DNA of 64,000 nt, from assembly GCF_041505935.1 (NCBI RefSeq), contig NZ_CP140110.1, one strand, 5' to 3'. The notes beneath the pieces are model-generated. The model worked only from the letters and a program-made list of their open reading frames with translations. It did no database searches and was not told where the DNA came from. How positions within the stretch are numbered: position 1 is the stretch's first letter; every line of letters starts with the position of its first letter. This document shows, piece after piece, positions 18,400-26,838 of this stretch. Source of the stretch: Fervidobacterium_A thailandense (GTDB taxonomy: Bacteria > Thermotogota > Thermotogae > Thermotogales > Fervidobacteriaceae). The position numbers were made by a program, and so were the translations under genes.

Positions 18400-18556
18400 C
18401 TTCCCCTCAAGGTGTCATCAAGCGGGAACACCGGTGAAAGTCCGGGGCTGCCCAGCAACCGTGAGCGGGGACGAAACCCACAGTATGCCACTGGCCAACT
18501 GGCTGGGAAGGCGTGGGGAGTAGGATGATCCGCGAGCCGGGAGACCGGCCTTGAGG
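18400..18556 (+). ncRNA. Cobalamin (AdoCbl) riboswitch upstream of cobT
   Basis: The aptamer is recognisable by CACCGGTGAAAGTCCGGGGC, GACGAAACCCACAG, and the B12-box region TGCCACTGG...CTGGGAAGGCG with GAGTAGGATGATCCGCGAG. It ends in GGGAGACCGGCC and is followed by a terminator hairpin, then cobT. It should switch off the salvage operon when adenosylcobalamin is plentiful. Confidence 0.95.
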
Positions 18557-18562
18557 GTATGT

Positions 18563-18605
18563 ATTTCCCGCAAGCTCGGGCTTGTCGGGAAATTGTTTGT
18601 TTGAT
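18563..18605 (+). terminator. Expression-platform terminator of the cobT riboswitch
   Basis: TTTCCCG pairs with CGGGAAA around an inner AAGC/GCTT stem and is followed by TTGTTTGTTTG. It lies directly after the aptamer and ~50 bases before cobT, so it fits transcriptional attenuation. Confidence 0.75.
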
Positions 18606-18652
18606 TTATATAGTTGGAATCTTGAAAACTGCGACACGAGGGGGGCTAAGCG

Positions 18653-19696
18653 ATGAGTCAAAAGCTGGAGCTTACCGAACTGAGAAGTCGTATCGTTGAC
18701 AGACTGAACAACTTGACAAAGCCGGTTGGAAGTCTCGGATATTTGGAAGAGATTGCCCTCAAGATGGGACTTATCCAAGAACGGGTTATTCCCGAATTAC
18801 CGAGGGACAAGCGTGTTTACGTTTTCGTCTCCGACCACGGGGTTACGGCAAAAGGTGTGTCCGCTTACCCAAAAGAGGTTACCTACCAGATGGTACTGAA
18901 CTTTCTTAACGGCGGAGCGGCGATTAACGTTTTCTCAAGGCACGTGGGTGCGGATGTGTACGTTGTGGACTCGGGTGTCGACGGTGATTTTAACATAGAG
19001 CATCCGAAATTCATAGGTGCGAAGGTAAACTACGGGACACGAGACTTTACCGAAGGACCGGCGATGACCCGCGAGGAAGCCGAAAGGTGTATCGAACTCG
19101 GTAGGGGAATCGCAAAAAGAGCGATCAGTGAAGGAGCAGATTTGCTTGCAATCGGTGACATGGGAATAGGAAACACGACTACGGCAACGGCAATCGCTTG
19201 CGCTATGGGGTTTGATATAGACGAAATCCTCGACATTGGCACACCACTTGACGCGGAAGGCTTGAAAAGGAAACGCGAAGCCGTACTGATGGCTCTCAAA
19301 GTGAACAGGCCGGATCCGAACGATCCGATCGACATTCTGACGAAAGTTGGAGGTTACTGTATAGGTCAGATGGCAGGATTCATTCTCGAGGCCTTTGAGC
19401 AGAAGATTCCTGTGGTTATCGACGGATTTCCGACAACGGCTGGACTTTTGATCGCATGGAAAATGAATCCTAAGGTTCTCGATTACGTGTTCGCTGGTCA
19501 TAGGTCGAAGGTTAAAGGGCACGGGGTCATATTGAACAAACTCGGACTTCGACCGATCCTGGACCTGGATATGAGACTTGGAGAGGGTACAGGTGCTGTA
19601 CTGGCAATGACTATCATCGAGGCGGCAATAAAGATGATCAGAGAGATGGCCACGTTTGAGAGTGCGGGTGTTTCAAAAGGGACGGATCAAATATGA
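18653..19696 (+). CDS. cobT: Nicotinate-nucleotide--dimethylbenzimidazole phosphoribosyltransferase
   Basis: CobT activates the lower-ligand base to alpha-ribazole phosphate for cobamide assembly. The 347-residue length is typical. Visible segments are LTKPVGSLGYLEE (~20), SDHGVTAKGVSAYP (~60), GGAAINVFSRH, GDMGIGNTTTATAI (~170), and FAGHRSKVKGH with LDLDMRLGEGTGA near the end. Its ATG follows AGGGGGG. First gene of the riboswitch-controlled salvage operon; it overlaps cobU by 4 bases. Confidence 0.95.
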   Translation: MSQKLELTELRSRIVDRLNNLTKPVGSLGYLEEIALKMGLIQERVIPELPRDKRVYVFVSDHGVTAKGVSAYPKEVTYQMVLNFLNGGAAINVFSRHVGADVYVVDSGVDGDFNIEHPKFIGAKVNYGTRDFTEGPAMTREEAERCIELGRGIAKRAISEGADLLAIGDMGIGNTTTATAIACAMGFDIDEILDIGTPLDAEGLKRKREAVLMALKVNRPDPNDPIDILTKVGGYCIGQMAGFILEAFEQKIPVVIDGFPTTAGLLIAWKMNPKVLDYVFAGHRSKVKGHGVILNKLGLRPILDLDMRLGEGTGAVLAMTIIEAAIKMIREMATFESAGVSKGTDQI

Positions 19697-20190
19697 TACT
19701 CGTCACGGGTGGTGTGAAATCTGGAAAGAGCACATTCGCACTTTCCTTAGCCTTGAAGTACGAAAAGCGCGCATTCGTGGCAACTGGTGTACCGTTCGAC
19801 GACGAGATGAAAGAGCGCATCAGAAAACACAAAGAAGAGAGGAAAGACCTCTTTGACACGTACGAGGAGCCTGTTGATGTTGCAAACGTTTTGCGGGAGC
19901 TGGACGGAAAGTACGATGTTATAATCCTCGAGTGCCTAACAACGTACCTTGGTAATTTGTTGCATTACAACGAAGACGTAGAAAGTCGATTCAATATGCT
20001 CGTTGACGTCGTAGAGGGGATGAGCTCAGAGCTCGTCGTTGTAACGAACGAAGTCGGTTGGGGAATCATTCCCGAGAATAACTTGGCAAGAAGATACGTC
20101 GAACTCCTCGGAAGGTGGAACAGCCGACTCGCAAAAATCGCAAGGGAAGTCTACCTTGTCGTTAGTGGGATTGGAGTGCGAATTAGATGA
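19693..20190 (+). CDS. cobU: Adenosylcobinamide kinase / guanylyltransferase
   Basis: CobU phosphorylates adenosylcobinamide and transfers GMP from GTP to form adenosylcobinamide-GDP. The 165-residue protein starts with a P-loop ILVTGGVKSGKSTFA, then FVATGVPFDDEMKERIRKH (the guanylylated His region), LECLTTYLGNLL and VTNEVGWGIIPEN. Overlaps with cobT (4 bases) and cbiR (4 bases) show coupled translation. Confidence 0.94.
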   Translation: MILVTGGVKSGKSTFALSLALKYEKRAFVATGVPFDDEMKERIRKHKEERKDLFDTYEEPVDVANVLRELDGKYDVIILECLTTYLGNLLHYNEDVESRFNMLVDVVEGMSSELVVVTNEVGWGIIPENNLARRYVELLGRWNSRLAKIAREVYLVVSGIGVRIR

Positions 20191-20873
20191 GCGTAAAAGC
20201 GAACAAGAAACAATTCATCGGTACAACGTCGTGGCTTGTGCCTGGAACTTACTACGAGAACGCCAGGTTAATTGCACAGTCATTCGACTTTGTCGAATTG
20301 TTGGTTTACCAATGGGACAAGGAAACTAAGGAGCTTTTTGAAGCTGAAAAGGACAAACTCATCGCGTTACACGAAAGATACGGTTTGCTCTACACCGTCC
20401 ACTTACCAACCAACAACTTCGATGAGGTCTTAAGGGTGTACGATTACTTCGAAGGGTTGTCCCACAAACTCTCGGTGGTTAATTACGTTCTCCATCCGTA
20501 TCGAGATCCAAGGTTTCACAAATTCGTCAGTTCCGCTGCGAAGGTCTCGGTGGAAAACCTTGCTGAACGATATGTATTGCACCAGAGAACAGTATTCGAC
20601 GTGGGTCATCACCTACTCGGTGTTAATGTGGACGAAAGTTTCATCGAAAATGTCGTTGAAATCCACTTGATGGGAATTGCGAACGGGCGTGACCATGTGA
20701 GGTTAAATATTCCAACCCTGGAGTCGGTGTGGAAAATACTGGGCGATAGACTTTTTACGACCGAGTTTGTTTGTTTTGAGATATTCGATCTTTACGAGCT
20801 TATCGAATCCGTTAGACTTTGGGAGTGGTGGAAAAACAATGCGGAACGGACCACTCAAACACATCAAACGTGA
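20187..20873 (+). CDS. cbiR: Cobamide-remodelling phosphodiesterase, CbiR-like TIM barrel
   Basis: This 228-residue AP-endonuclease-2-type TIM barrel starts with the segment IGTTSWLVPGTYYENARLIA, typical of CbiR. It continues with ELLVYQWDKE, YTVHLPTNNF, VLHPYR, VFDVGHHLL and EIHLMGI, which carry the likely metal-binding His/Asp/Glu residues. CbiR of Akkermansia hydrolyses the nucleotide loop of foreign cobamides so that the base can be replaced. Placement between cobU and cobS, which rebuild that loop, strongly supports remodelling here. The ATG overlaps the cobU stop. Confidence 0.85.
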   Translation: MSVKANKKQFIGTTSWLVPGTYYENARLIAQSFDFVELLVYQWDKETKELFEAEKDKLIALHERYGLLYTVHLPTNNFDEVLRVYDYFEGLSHKLSVVNYVLHPYRDPRFHKFVSSAAKVSVENLAERYVLHQRTVFDVGHHLLGVNVDESFIENVVEIHLMGIANGRDHVRLNIPTLESVWKILGDRLFTTEFVCFEIFDLYELIESVRLWEWWKNNAERTTQTHQT

Positions 20874-21600
20874 GTTTGAAATCTTTCTGGCAACGTTATC
20901 GCTCCTGACAAGGCTCCCAATCAATGTCAACTTCGGCGAGGATTGGGAAGAGCGGTTCAAAAAATCCCCACGTTTTTTCACACTCGTGGGGTATCTACCC
21001 GGTGCGCTTTATGCTTCCACGCGTTGGACAGCTGGGAACGTTGGTAGTAAGTGGGGATTCGTAATCACGGTCGCGGGGTTGTCATTGGGCTTCTATTTTT
21101 TCGATCTTTTCCACTTCGACGGTCTTTTGGATATGTTCGATGGTTTTTTGAACCAATCTTCCAAGGAAAGACGCCTCGAGATTATGTCGAAGGGAAACGT
21201 TGGACCGTTTGCCGTTTTCTACGGGACGCTATTTATCCTGGTCTTCTTTGAACTCTTCAGAACTGTCGGACCAACCGTACTGATATTTTCAAGCGTATTC
21301 GGACGTCTCACGATGAACTGGGTGTTGGTATTATCAAAACCAGCCAAGCAAACGGGACTGGGAGCTATGCTCTTTCCAACCGACAAATTGGGACCTCTGA
21401 TATCCGGAATGTTCACCTTACCGTTAATGTTTCTGAATCGTTCTTTGTTCGTTTACTTGTTTGCCATTTCCATCTGCGTGGGTGTATTGGTGTCGATTGT
21501 ATCAAGGATGAAAATAGGCGGAGTAACGGGAGATGTACTTGGTGGAAGTTGCTTGATAGGCCAACTGTGTGTCCTGCTGGTTGGTTATTTGGTATCCTGA
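20839..21600 (+). CDS. cobS: Adenosylcobinamide-GDP ribazoletransferase
   Basis: CobS joins alpha-ribazole (phosphate) to adenosylcobinamide-GDP in the membrane. The 253-residue, multi-span protein has LATLSLLTRLPINVN near the start, the active-site segment FHFDGLLDMFDGF, then RRLEIMSKGNVGPFAVFYG, as in the family. The ATG at 20839 overlaps the end of cbiR by 35 bases; an upstream in-frame start at 20767 would add a non-homologous N-terminus. Confidence 0.93.
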   Translation: MRNGPLKHIKREFEIFLATLSLLTRLPINVNFGEDWEERFKKSPRFFTLVGYLPGALYASTRWTAGNVGSKWGFVITVAGLSLGFYFFDLFHFDGLLDMFDGFLNQSSKERRLEIMSKGNVGPFAVFYGTLFILVFFELFRTVGPTVLIFSSVFGRLTMNWVLVLSKPAKQTGLGAMLFPTDKLGPLISGMFTLPLMFLNRSLFVYLFAISICVGVLVSIVSRMKIGGVTGDVLGGSCLIGQLCVLLVGYLVS

Positions 21601-21617
21601 AAGGTGGGAACGAAAGA

Positions 21618-22514
21618 TTGGATTTCAAGGAAAGGCTGATCGTTTTCCTAATCGCTATCGCAATTGACTTACTACTGGGCGAATATCCATCTAAACTTCA
21701 TCCAGTTGTGTACATGGGACGGCTGGGTAAAATTTTTGATCAAGTGAGAAGCAAACTCGGAAGGGGTAGGAGAAGTTTTATAGAGTTCATGCTGGGATTT
21801 TCAGCCCTCGTGGGTGAAAGTTTGCTGTGGATAACCGTCGCCACGCTAGTTGAATCCGTCAAAAGCAAGGTCCTAATGATTATTCTGTCAGCATTGATTT
21901 TCAAATCAACATTCTCAATTCGAGGACTCTACGAACACGTTGCCAAATGCCTCACAAGCGATATCGAGCAACTCAGGAAAAACGTGTCGATGATTGTATC
22001 ACGCGACACCTCTAAGCTTGACCATCAACATCTGTACTCAGCAGCCATAGAGAGTTTATCGGAGAACATACACGACAGCTACGTCGGACCGATGTTTTAC
22101 TACTTGCTCTTTGGTCTCCCCGGGGCGGTCGTTTACCGAGTTGTCAACACGTACGATGCGCTGTTTGGTTACCGAAACGAGAAGTACGAGTGGTTTGGAA
22201 AATTTCCCGCAAGGTTGGATGATGTCCTTAACTTCGTACCGGCTCGGATATCCACACTCTTTATCATGCTCTTCAACCCATCCCGTGCATTGAGCTACAT
22301 TAAGAAATACGGTCATCTTAAAATCAACGCAACCTACCCGATGAGTGCGTTTGCCGGTGTACTGGGGATTGGTCTTGAAAAACTTGGGTACTACAAATTC
22401 GAAGGTCCACTCCCAACCGTTGAAGATTTGAAAAGAGCGCTGAGCTTATTTTGCAAGGTAACGGTTCTCATCTTAGCAGCTTTCACACTTTTACTACTTG
22501 CGGTAATCTCATGA
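21618..22514 (+). CDS. cbiB: Adenosylcobinamide-phosphate synthase
   Basis: CbiB condenses (phospho)aminopropanol with adenosylcobyric acid. The ~298-residue membrane protein has DLLLGEYPSKLHPVVYMGRL near the start, SRDTSKLDHQHLYSAAIESL, SENIHDSYVGPMFYYLLFG, and NTYDALFGYRNEKYEWFG, all family hallmarks. The proposed TTG start at 21618 has GGTGGG nine bases upstream; the frame is open to 21549 inside cobS. Its presence means the cell can also start from cobyric acid. Confidence 0.92.
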   Translation: MDFKERLIVFLIAIAIDLLLGEYPSKLHPVVYMGRLGKIFDQVRSKLGRGRRSFIEFMLGFSALVGESLLWITVATLVESVKSKVLMIILSALIFKSTFSIRGLYEHVAKCLTSDIEQLRKNVSMIVSRDTSKLDHQHLYSAAIESLSENIHDSYVGPMFYYLLFGLPGAVVYRVVNTYDALFGYRNEKYEWFGKFPARLDDVLNFVPARISTLFIMLFNPSRALSYIKKYGHLKINATYPMSAFAGVLGIGLEKLGYYKFEGPLPTVEDLKRALSLFCKVTVLILAAFTLLLLAVIS

Positions 22515-22541
22515 CGTCTAAAAAATTGCGAGGTGTTGACG

Positions 22542-23555
22542 TTGCACGGTGGCGTCCGTGACGAAACGTTGATCGATTTCTCGATATCCGTGAACCCATT
22601 TGTTCCCAGTTTTCTGAAAGAACTTGAAAAGAAAGTTCAACGTTACGTTAAAAGGTACAACTACGCTGAGTGGCTCGAACAAGACTTCAGAAAATTTTTC
22701 GGGGACGATGCCGTGATAGTGGCCGGTGCCACGGAAGCACTACACATCTTCGGATGGACCGTGTTCAAAGGCGCAACTGTTATCATCCCACGACCAGCGT
22801 ATTCAGAATACGAAAGGGTCGCGAAGTTTACCGCATCCAAAGTCTTAACTCCTTGGATTCTTGAAGAAGGACAGCTGAATCTTGATATCCTGCGAGGCGT
22901 GATTTACAGCGAAGTTTTACGAGGTGAGAAAATTTTCGTTCTCCTGGGCAACCCAAACAATCCAACGGGAATATACAAACCGCTTGCGCTATTCATCCAG
23001 CATATTGCTGAAGAACTGGATAATCAAGTAGAATTCATTATCGACGAGGCGTTTATTGATTTTGTTCCACAGCTTGAGAGGGAGGAACTTTCAACATCCT
23101 GTCTTTCAAACCTAACGTTGGTGAGAACGTTTACCAAGATCCTCGGGCTACCTGGTATAAGGGTGGGGTACGTTACCGGAAGTCTGAGCAAACTCGTTGA
23201 ACACTACAGGATGCCATGGGCGATAGGAGCAGACGGATTTGCTCTGATAGAGCAAATTTTGGAGAATTATGAGTCGTTCAAAACCTTTCTGAAGGAGAGT
23301 GCTTCTTTCTTCGAAACGCAGAGGGCAATGTTTTCCAAATTCGCCTGCTTTAACTCCAAGACGAATTATTTCGTACTTTCAGTGGGGGATGTGGATAAGT
23401 TTCTCACGGAAGCACATGCCAAGAGAATGCACTTCCGCCGCATGGAGGATTTTGGACTTCCAGAATGTGTGCGTGTGGGGTTGAAAGATGAGGTAACGAA
23501 TTCGAAGCTAATGGAATTTCTTGAGTGTTATTATTCAAATCGCACTCTTTGTTAG
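22542..23555 (+). CDS. cobD: Threonine-phosphate decarboxylase / class I-II aminotransferase fold
   Basis: PLP-dependent CobD makes (R)-1-aminopropan-2-yl phosphate for CbiB from threonine phosphate. The 337-residue protein starts HGGVRDETLIDFSISVNPF, matching CobD/HisC-type proteins, with GATEALHIFGW, LGNPNNPTG, IIDEAFIDF, and the PLP lysine in VRTFTKILGLPGIRVGY. The TTG start at 22542 gives the expected M-HGG beginning and lies six bases after GAGGTG; an in-frame GTG at 22533 is the alternative. Confidence 0.88.
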   Translation: MHGGVRDETLIDFSISVNPFVPSFLKELEKKVQRYVKRYNYAEWLEQDFRKFFGDDAVIVAGATEALHIFGWTVFKGATVIIPRPAYSEYERVAKFTASKVLTPWILEEGQLNLDILRGVIYSEVLRGEKIFVLLGNPNNPTGIYKPLALFIQHIAEELDNQVEFIIDEAFIDFVPQLEREELSTSCLSNLTLVRTFTKILGLPGIRVGYVTGSLSKLVEHYRMPWAIGADGFALIEQILENYESFKTFLKESASFFETQRAMFSKFACFNSKTNYFVLSVGDVDKFLTEAHAKRMHFRRMEDFGLPECVRVGLKDEVTNSKLMEFLECYYSNRTLC

Positions 23556-23583
23556 AAAGAAATTTGACGGGGGTATGCTGAAG

Positions 23584-24093
23584 ATGGGCTATGTACATGT
23601 TTACACCGGAAATGGAAAAGGCAAAACAACGGCGGCACTCGGCCTGGCTCTTAGGGCGATCTGCGCTGGGAAAAAAGTCTACATCGGGCAGTTCATAAAG
23701 GGCATGCACTATAGCGAATTGGAAGCGGTTAAATACCTACCAAATCTTCTCATCGAACAGTACGGTCGCGGTTGTTTCATCCGTGGAAAACCAACCGAGG
23801 AGGATGTAAAGCTCGCACACACCGGTCTGAAGCGCGTACGCGAAATCTTAGAGAGCAATGCGTTCGATATTGTTATCCTTGATGAGATAAATGTCGCTTT
23901 GTTCTACAGGTTGCTCGATGTTTCTGAGGTATTAGAACTAATTGCGAATCGACCTCACGACGTTGAGCTGATTCTAACCGGTCGGTACGCACCGAAGGAA
24001 ATCATAGAGGTAGCGGATTTAGTAACTGAGATGGTCGAGGTGAAACATTACTACCAGCAAGGTGTGGTCGCAAGAAAAGGGATTGAATTCTGA
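23584..24093 (+). CDS. cobA: Corrinoid (cob(I)yrinic acid a,c-diamide) adenosyltransferase
   Basis: A BtuR/CobA-type P-loop adenosyltransferase of about 169 residues attaches the adenosyl group to cobalt. Signatures are VHVYTGNGKGKTTAALGLAL, GQFIKGMHYSELEAV, ILDEINVALFY, and ELILTGRYAPKEIIEVADLV. The ATG at 23584 lies ten bases after GGGGG; in-frame ATG 23575 and upstream 23521 inside cobD are alternatives. Last gene of the riboswitch-led corrinoid operon. Confidence 0.92.
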   Translation: MGYVHVYTGNGKGKTTAALGLALRAICAGKKVYIGQFIKGMHYSELEAVKYLPNLLIEQYGRGCFIRGKPTEEDVKLAHTGLKRVREILESNAFDIVILDEINVALFYRLLDVSEVLELIANRPHDVELILTGRYAPKEIIEVADLVTEMVEVKHYYQQGVVARKGIEF

Positions 24094-24101
24094 GCTCAGC
24101 G

Positions 24102-24737
24102 TTAGTCCTGAATCCCGTACTCTAAGTCTTCCGTCGGAATAGGGAACTTGAAAATCGGGCCATCGTACACGAACGTATGGTACTCTCCGTGTTCACCGCA
24201 AAGGTCAATGTTGAGTTTTTTGGCCAATTCGATGAAATCTTCATCGAGTTCTCGTCCGAGGAGCTCTTCGTATCCCTTTTTTACCCGAACAACCTTGGCT
24301 CTAAAACCGAGTCTTATGAACCTCTCAAGGACCTCTTCCCTGTCCATACCCCAGAGTGGCTCGAACACGCCGACGTTGTTCGATGTACACACGCGAACCA
24401 CCCAATCGAGGTGTTCCTGGATATCGATGTCTCCGAAGACTCCAAGCCCGCCGGCAAAATTCGAAGAAATCACAATAGAAAAAACATCTTCGTAGCTTTG
24501 CCAACTCGCGCAAGCAAAAATCAACTCGGCCCCCAAGCTTTCCGCTTGCGCTCGGATGTGTTCAAGTTTCAGACCGTGTGCGCGCGTTCTGCCACAATCT
24601 TCAGAAAACATCGTGAATATGTGATCGACCTTTCCGAACTTCTGACTTGCAAAATAGAACGCAAGAGCACTATCCTTCCCTCCACTCCACGACGCAAAAA
24701 TTATCCTTGGAGGTTCTTGAGACAATTTCAAGTACAC
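24102..24737 (-). CDS. Dph6-like ATP pyrophosphatase (PP-loop, diphthine-ammonia ligase family)
   Basis: The 211-residue protein has the PP-loop SGGKDSALAFYFA (~17), then GLKLEHIRAQAESLGAEL, EPLWGMDREEVLERFI and DLCGEHGEYHTFVYDGP, the standard Dph6/MJ0570-type signature. Dph6 adenylates a carboxylate and amidates it with ammonia. Bacteria have no diphthamide, so the substrate here is unknown. It lies 15 bases downstream of a CobQ that lacks its glutaminase domain, which suggests (inference only) an amidation role in corrinoid metabolism. Confidence 0.85.
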   Translation of the reverse strand: MYLKLSQEPPRIIFASWSGGKDSALAFYFASQKFGKVDHIFTMFSEDCGRTRAHGLKLEHIRAQAESLGAELIFACASWQSYEDVFSIVISSNFAGGLGVFGDIDIQEHLDWVVRVCTSNNVGVFEPLWGMDREEVLERFIRLGFRAKVVRVKKGYEELLGRELDEDFIELAKKLNIDLCGEHGEYHTFVYDGPIFKFPIPTEDLEYGIQD

Positions 24738-24752
24738 GACACGTTGTCCTCC

Positions 24753-25595
24753 TCACATTTCAAACACAAGACTTTTAAGTTTTCCAATGCTCAAATGATT
24801 CTCTAATGTACGCGCAATGTGGTCAAAAATTGCATCGTTGATATCATTCGGTCGGTCAAAATTTCCCGAGAGACTGTCTTCCGGTGGTAGATTTGTCTCA
24901 AAGTACGGTACCACTCCCAGGACCGGTAAACCGGAGCGTTCTTCCAAAATCTTCACCCCGTCGGTGAAGAGCGAAACGTCCCCCTTAAATTTGTTCACGA
25001 TCAGCCCCTTTACTAATTGTCTCTCGTCTTCGGTCATCAGCCAGTAGGTCCCGAGGAGCTGAGCAAAAATACCTCCGCGTTCTATGTCTCCAACGATGAT
25101 GGTTGGTGCGTGAACGTAACTTGCAACCCGCATATTGACGATGTCTCCATCTTTCAAGTTCAGTTCGACTGGACTTCCCGCACCTTCAATAATCACCAAA
25201 TCATACTTTTCGAGGAGTTGCTCCAAAGCCCACTTAACTGTTTCCCATAAGTTTTCTTTCAAAGATTCGTAAGAGCCTACCGAAGCAACGCTGTACGGTT
25301 TTCCAAGAACGTAAACCTCCGAACGCATGTTTCCCAACGGCTTGAGGATGATGGGATTCATCAAGTGTGATGGCTTTTCGCGTGCTGCCAAGGCTTGGAG
25401 GTACTGTGCGGTGCTGATAAAGGTTCCAGGTTCACATTCGGTCAAGAAAGTGGACATATTCTGCGCCTTGAAAGGGGCCACTTTGTAGCCACGGTTTGAG
25501 AAAATCCTACACAGACCTGTTACTAAGGTGCTTTTTCCAACGGAGGACATAGAACCCACGATCATCAACGTTTTCGCCACAAATTCCACTTCCAT
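24753..25595 (-). CDS. Cobyric acid synthase-like protein lacking the glutamine amidotransferase domain
   Basis: The 280 residues match the N-terminal ATPase half of CobQ/CbiP: IVGSMSSVGKSTLVTGLCRI, APFKAQNMSTFL, AQYLQALAAREKPS, MNPIILKPLGNMRSEVYVLG, EGAGSPVELNL, DIERGGIFAQLLGT, and VNKFKGDVSLF. Full CobQ is ~480-500 residues with a C-terminal class I glutaminase. Here translation ends cleanly after LENHLSIGKLKSLVFEM and the next gene starts 15 bases on, so the domain is absent and not frameshifted away. It could use free ammonia or a partner protein. Confidence 0.85.
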   Translation of the reverse strand: MEVEFVAKTLMIVGSMSSVGKSTLVTGLCRIFSNRGYKVAPFKAQNMSTFLTECEPGTFISTAQYLQALAAREKPSHLMNPIILKPLGNMRSEVYVLGKPYSVASVGSYESLKENLWETVKWALEQLLEKYDLVIIEGAGSPVELNLKDGDIVNMRVASYVHAPTIIVGDIERGGIFAQLLGTYWLMTEDERQLVKGLIVNKFKGDVSLFTDGVKILEERSGLPVLGVVPYFETNLPPEDSLSGNFDRPNDINDAIFDHIARTLENHLSIGKLKSLVFEM

Positions 25596-25603
25596 GTCCC
25601 GAA

Positions 25604-26737
25604 TTAACTTGTTTTTGAAATATCGAGCCTATCATCCCTGCGCACATCGAGCAGCTGAGAGGAGCTGAAAGAAACTGAATCCCAAAGCATTTTGATTTCC
25701 TCGCTGTACTTTACGAAAATAGAAAGAATGCGAGGGTTGAAGTGTGTGAAGCTCGTTCGTTCGTCCTTTCCGAGTAAAACCACCATCGCTTCCTCGTGCG
25801 ATAGCTCTTTTTTGTACGACCTTCTAGACCGTAGTGCATCGTACACGTCAACAACGGCCACGATCTGGGCTTCGATGGGGATTTCGTCACCTTTCAATCC
25901 AAACGGATATCCGCTACCATCAAATTTCTCGTGATGGTAGAGAGCTATGTTTCTGGCCACTTCGAAGAACGGATCATCACCTATGAGCTGGGCACCGTAA
26001 AGTGTGTGTTTCTTAACTTCCTCGAACTCTTCGGGAGTTAGCCTACCAGGCTTGTTCAAAATGTCTTTGGGGACCAGGAGCTTGCCTATATCGTGGAGCG
26101 GTGCGAAGTTCCTTATCAGCTCAACCATCCTACCATCCAACCCCAACTTCTCTGCTACGAACGCGGAGAGTACACCAACCCTTTCGATGTGGTTGCCGGT
26201 TTGCTCGTCGTAGGCTTCGGCTATGATTGAAAGCCGCTTGGCAAAGTTGATGTACGCTTCGTGGAAATTTCTATACGCAAGATGCACCTCACTGTAAACC
26301 GCTTGCAGCTGCTGTTTGGTTGCGTCGTTTTCTTGAAGAAGTTCAACGTAGCTCTCAATGAAGTATTTAATATCCTCAGCAAAACGATTTATTTCCCAGA
26401 TGTCCGATTTAACGTTGATATCTCCTCTGTGTAAATTCGACCTGATCTGTTCTGAAAGAGCATCGGTTAGGTTCAGAAGCGGACTTATCACGTTCTTCAT
26501 AAGCATGGATTTTCGAGAGAAAAAGTACTCTTTGATAATAAAGCTTTCGATAACAATCAGTACAAAGCTGAACAATACAAATCGTCGAAAATTCGTCTTT
26601 GACAAGTAGAATCCTGCAACAACGTTCAACCCAAGAAGTAAAATAAGAAGTATGAGAGTCTTCGCTGTCCAACGTCTCAGGAATTCTCGGAACGGTGTGA
26701 CGTTGATTAATTTTTCGGCAATCTCGCGTCTGTTCAT
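25604..26737 (-). CDS. Membrane HD-GYP domain phosphodiesterase
   Basis: The 377-residue protein has two N-terminal membrane segments (~25-45 and ~52-70), a helical linker, and an HD-GYP domain from ~185. The HD motif is in APLHDIGKLLVPKDIL and the GYP motif in HHEKFDGSGYPFGLKGDEIP, with DVYDALRSRRSYK following. Such proteins hydrolyse cyclic di-GMP or related cyclic dinucleotides. A strong AGGAGG and GAGGGG lie before the ATG. It may be co-transcribed with the downstream cobQ-like gene (8-base gap). Confidence 0.92.
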   Translation of the reverse strand: MNRREIAEKLINVTPFREFLRRWTAKTLILLILLLGLNVVAGFYLSKTNFRRFVLFSFVLIVIESFIIKEYFFSRKSMLMKNVISPLLNLTDALSEQIRSNLHRGDINVKSDIWEINRFAEDIKYFIESYVELLQENDATKQQLQAVYSEVHLAYRNFHEAYINFAKRLSIIAEAYDEQTGNHIERVGVLSAFVAEKLGLDGRMVELIRNFAPLHDIGKLLVPKDILNKPGRLTPEEFEEVKKHTLYGAQLIGDDPFFEVARNIALYHHEKFDGSGYPFGLKGDEIPIEAQIVAVVDVYDALRSRRSYKKELSHEEAMVVLLGKDERTSFTHFNPRILSIFVKYSEEIKMLWDSVSFSSSQLLDVRRDDRLDISKTS

Positions 26738-26838
26738 CCCCTCAAATCCTCCTGAAACTTGTGTTAAATTCCTCAGACGATTATATCACCCCCCAAAATC
26801 TTAACGGTTGCATAAACACTAAATTCAATTTAACTTTT

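Noticed and set aside
24753..25595. CobQ as a frameshifted gene with the glutaminase domain downstream
   Set aside because: Only 15 bases separate it from the next well-supported gene, and no glutaminase motif occurs in any frame there.
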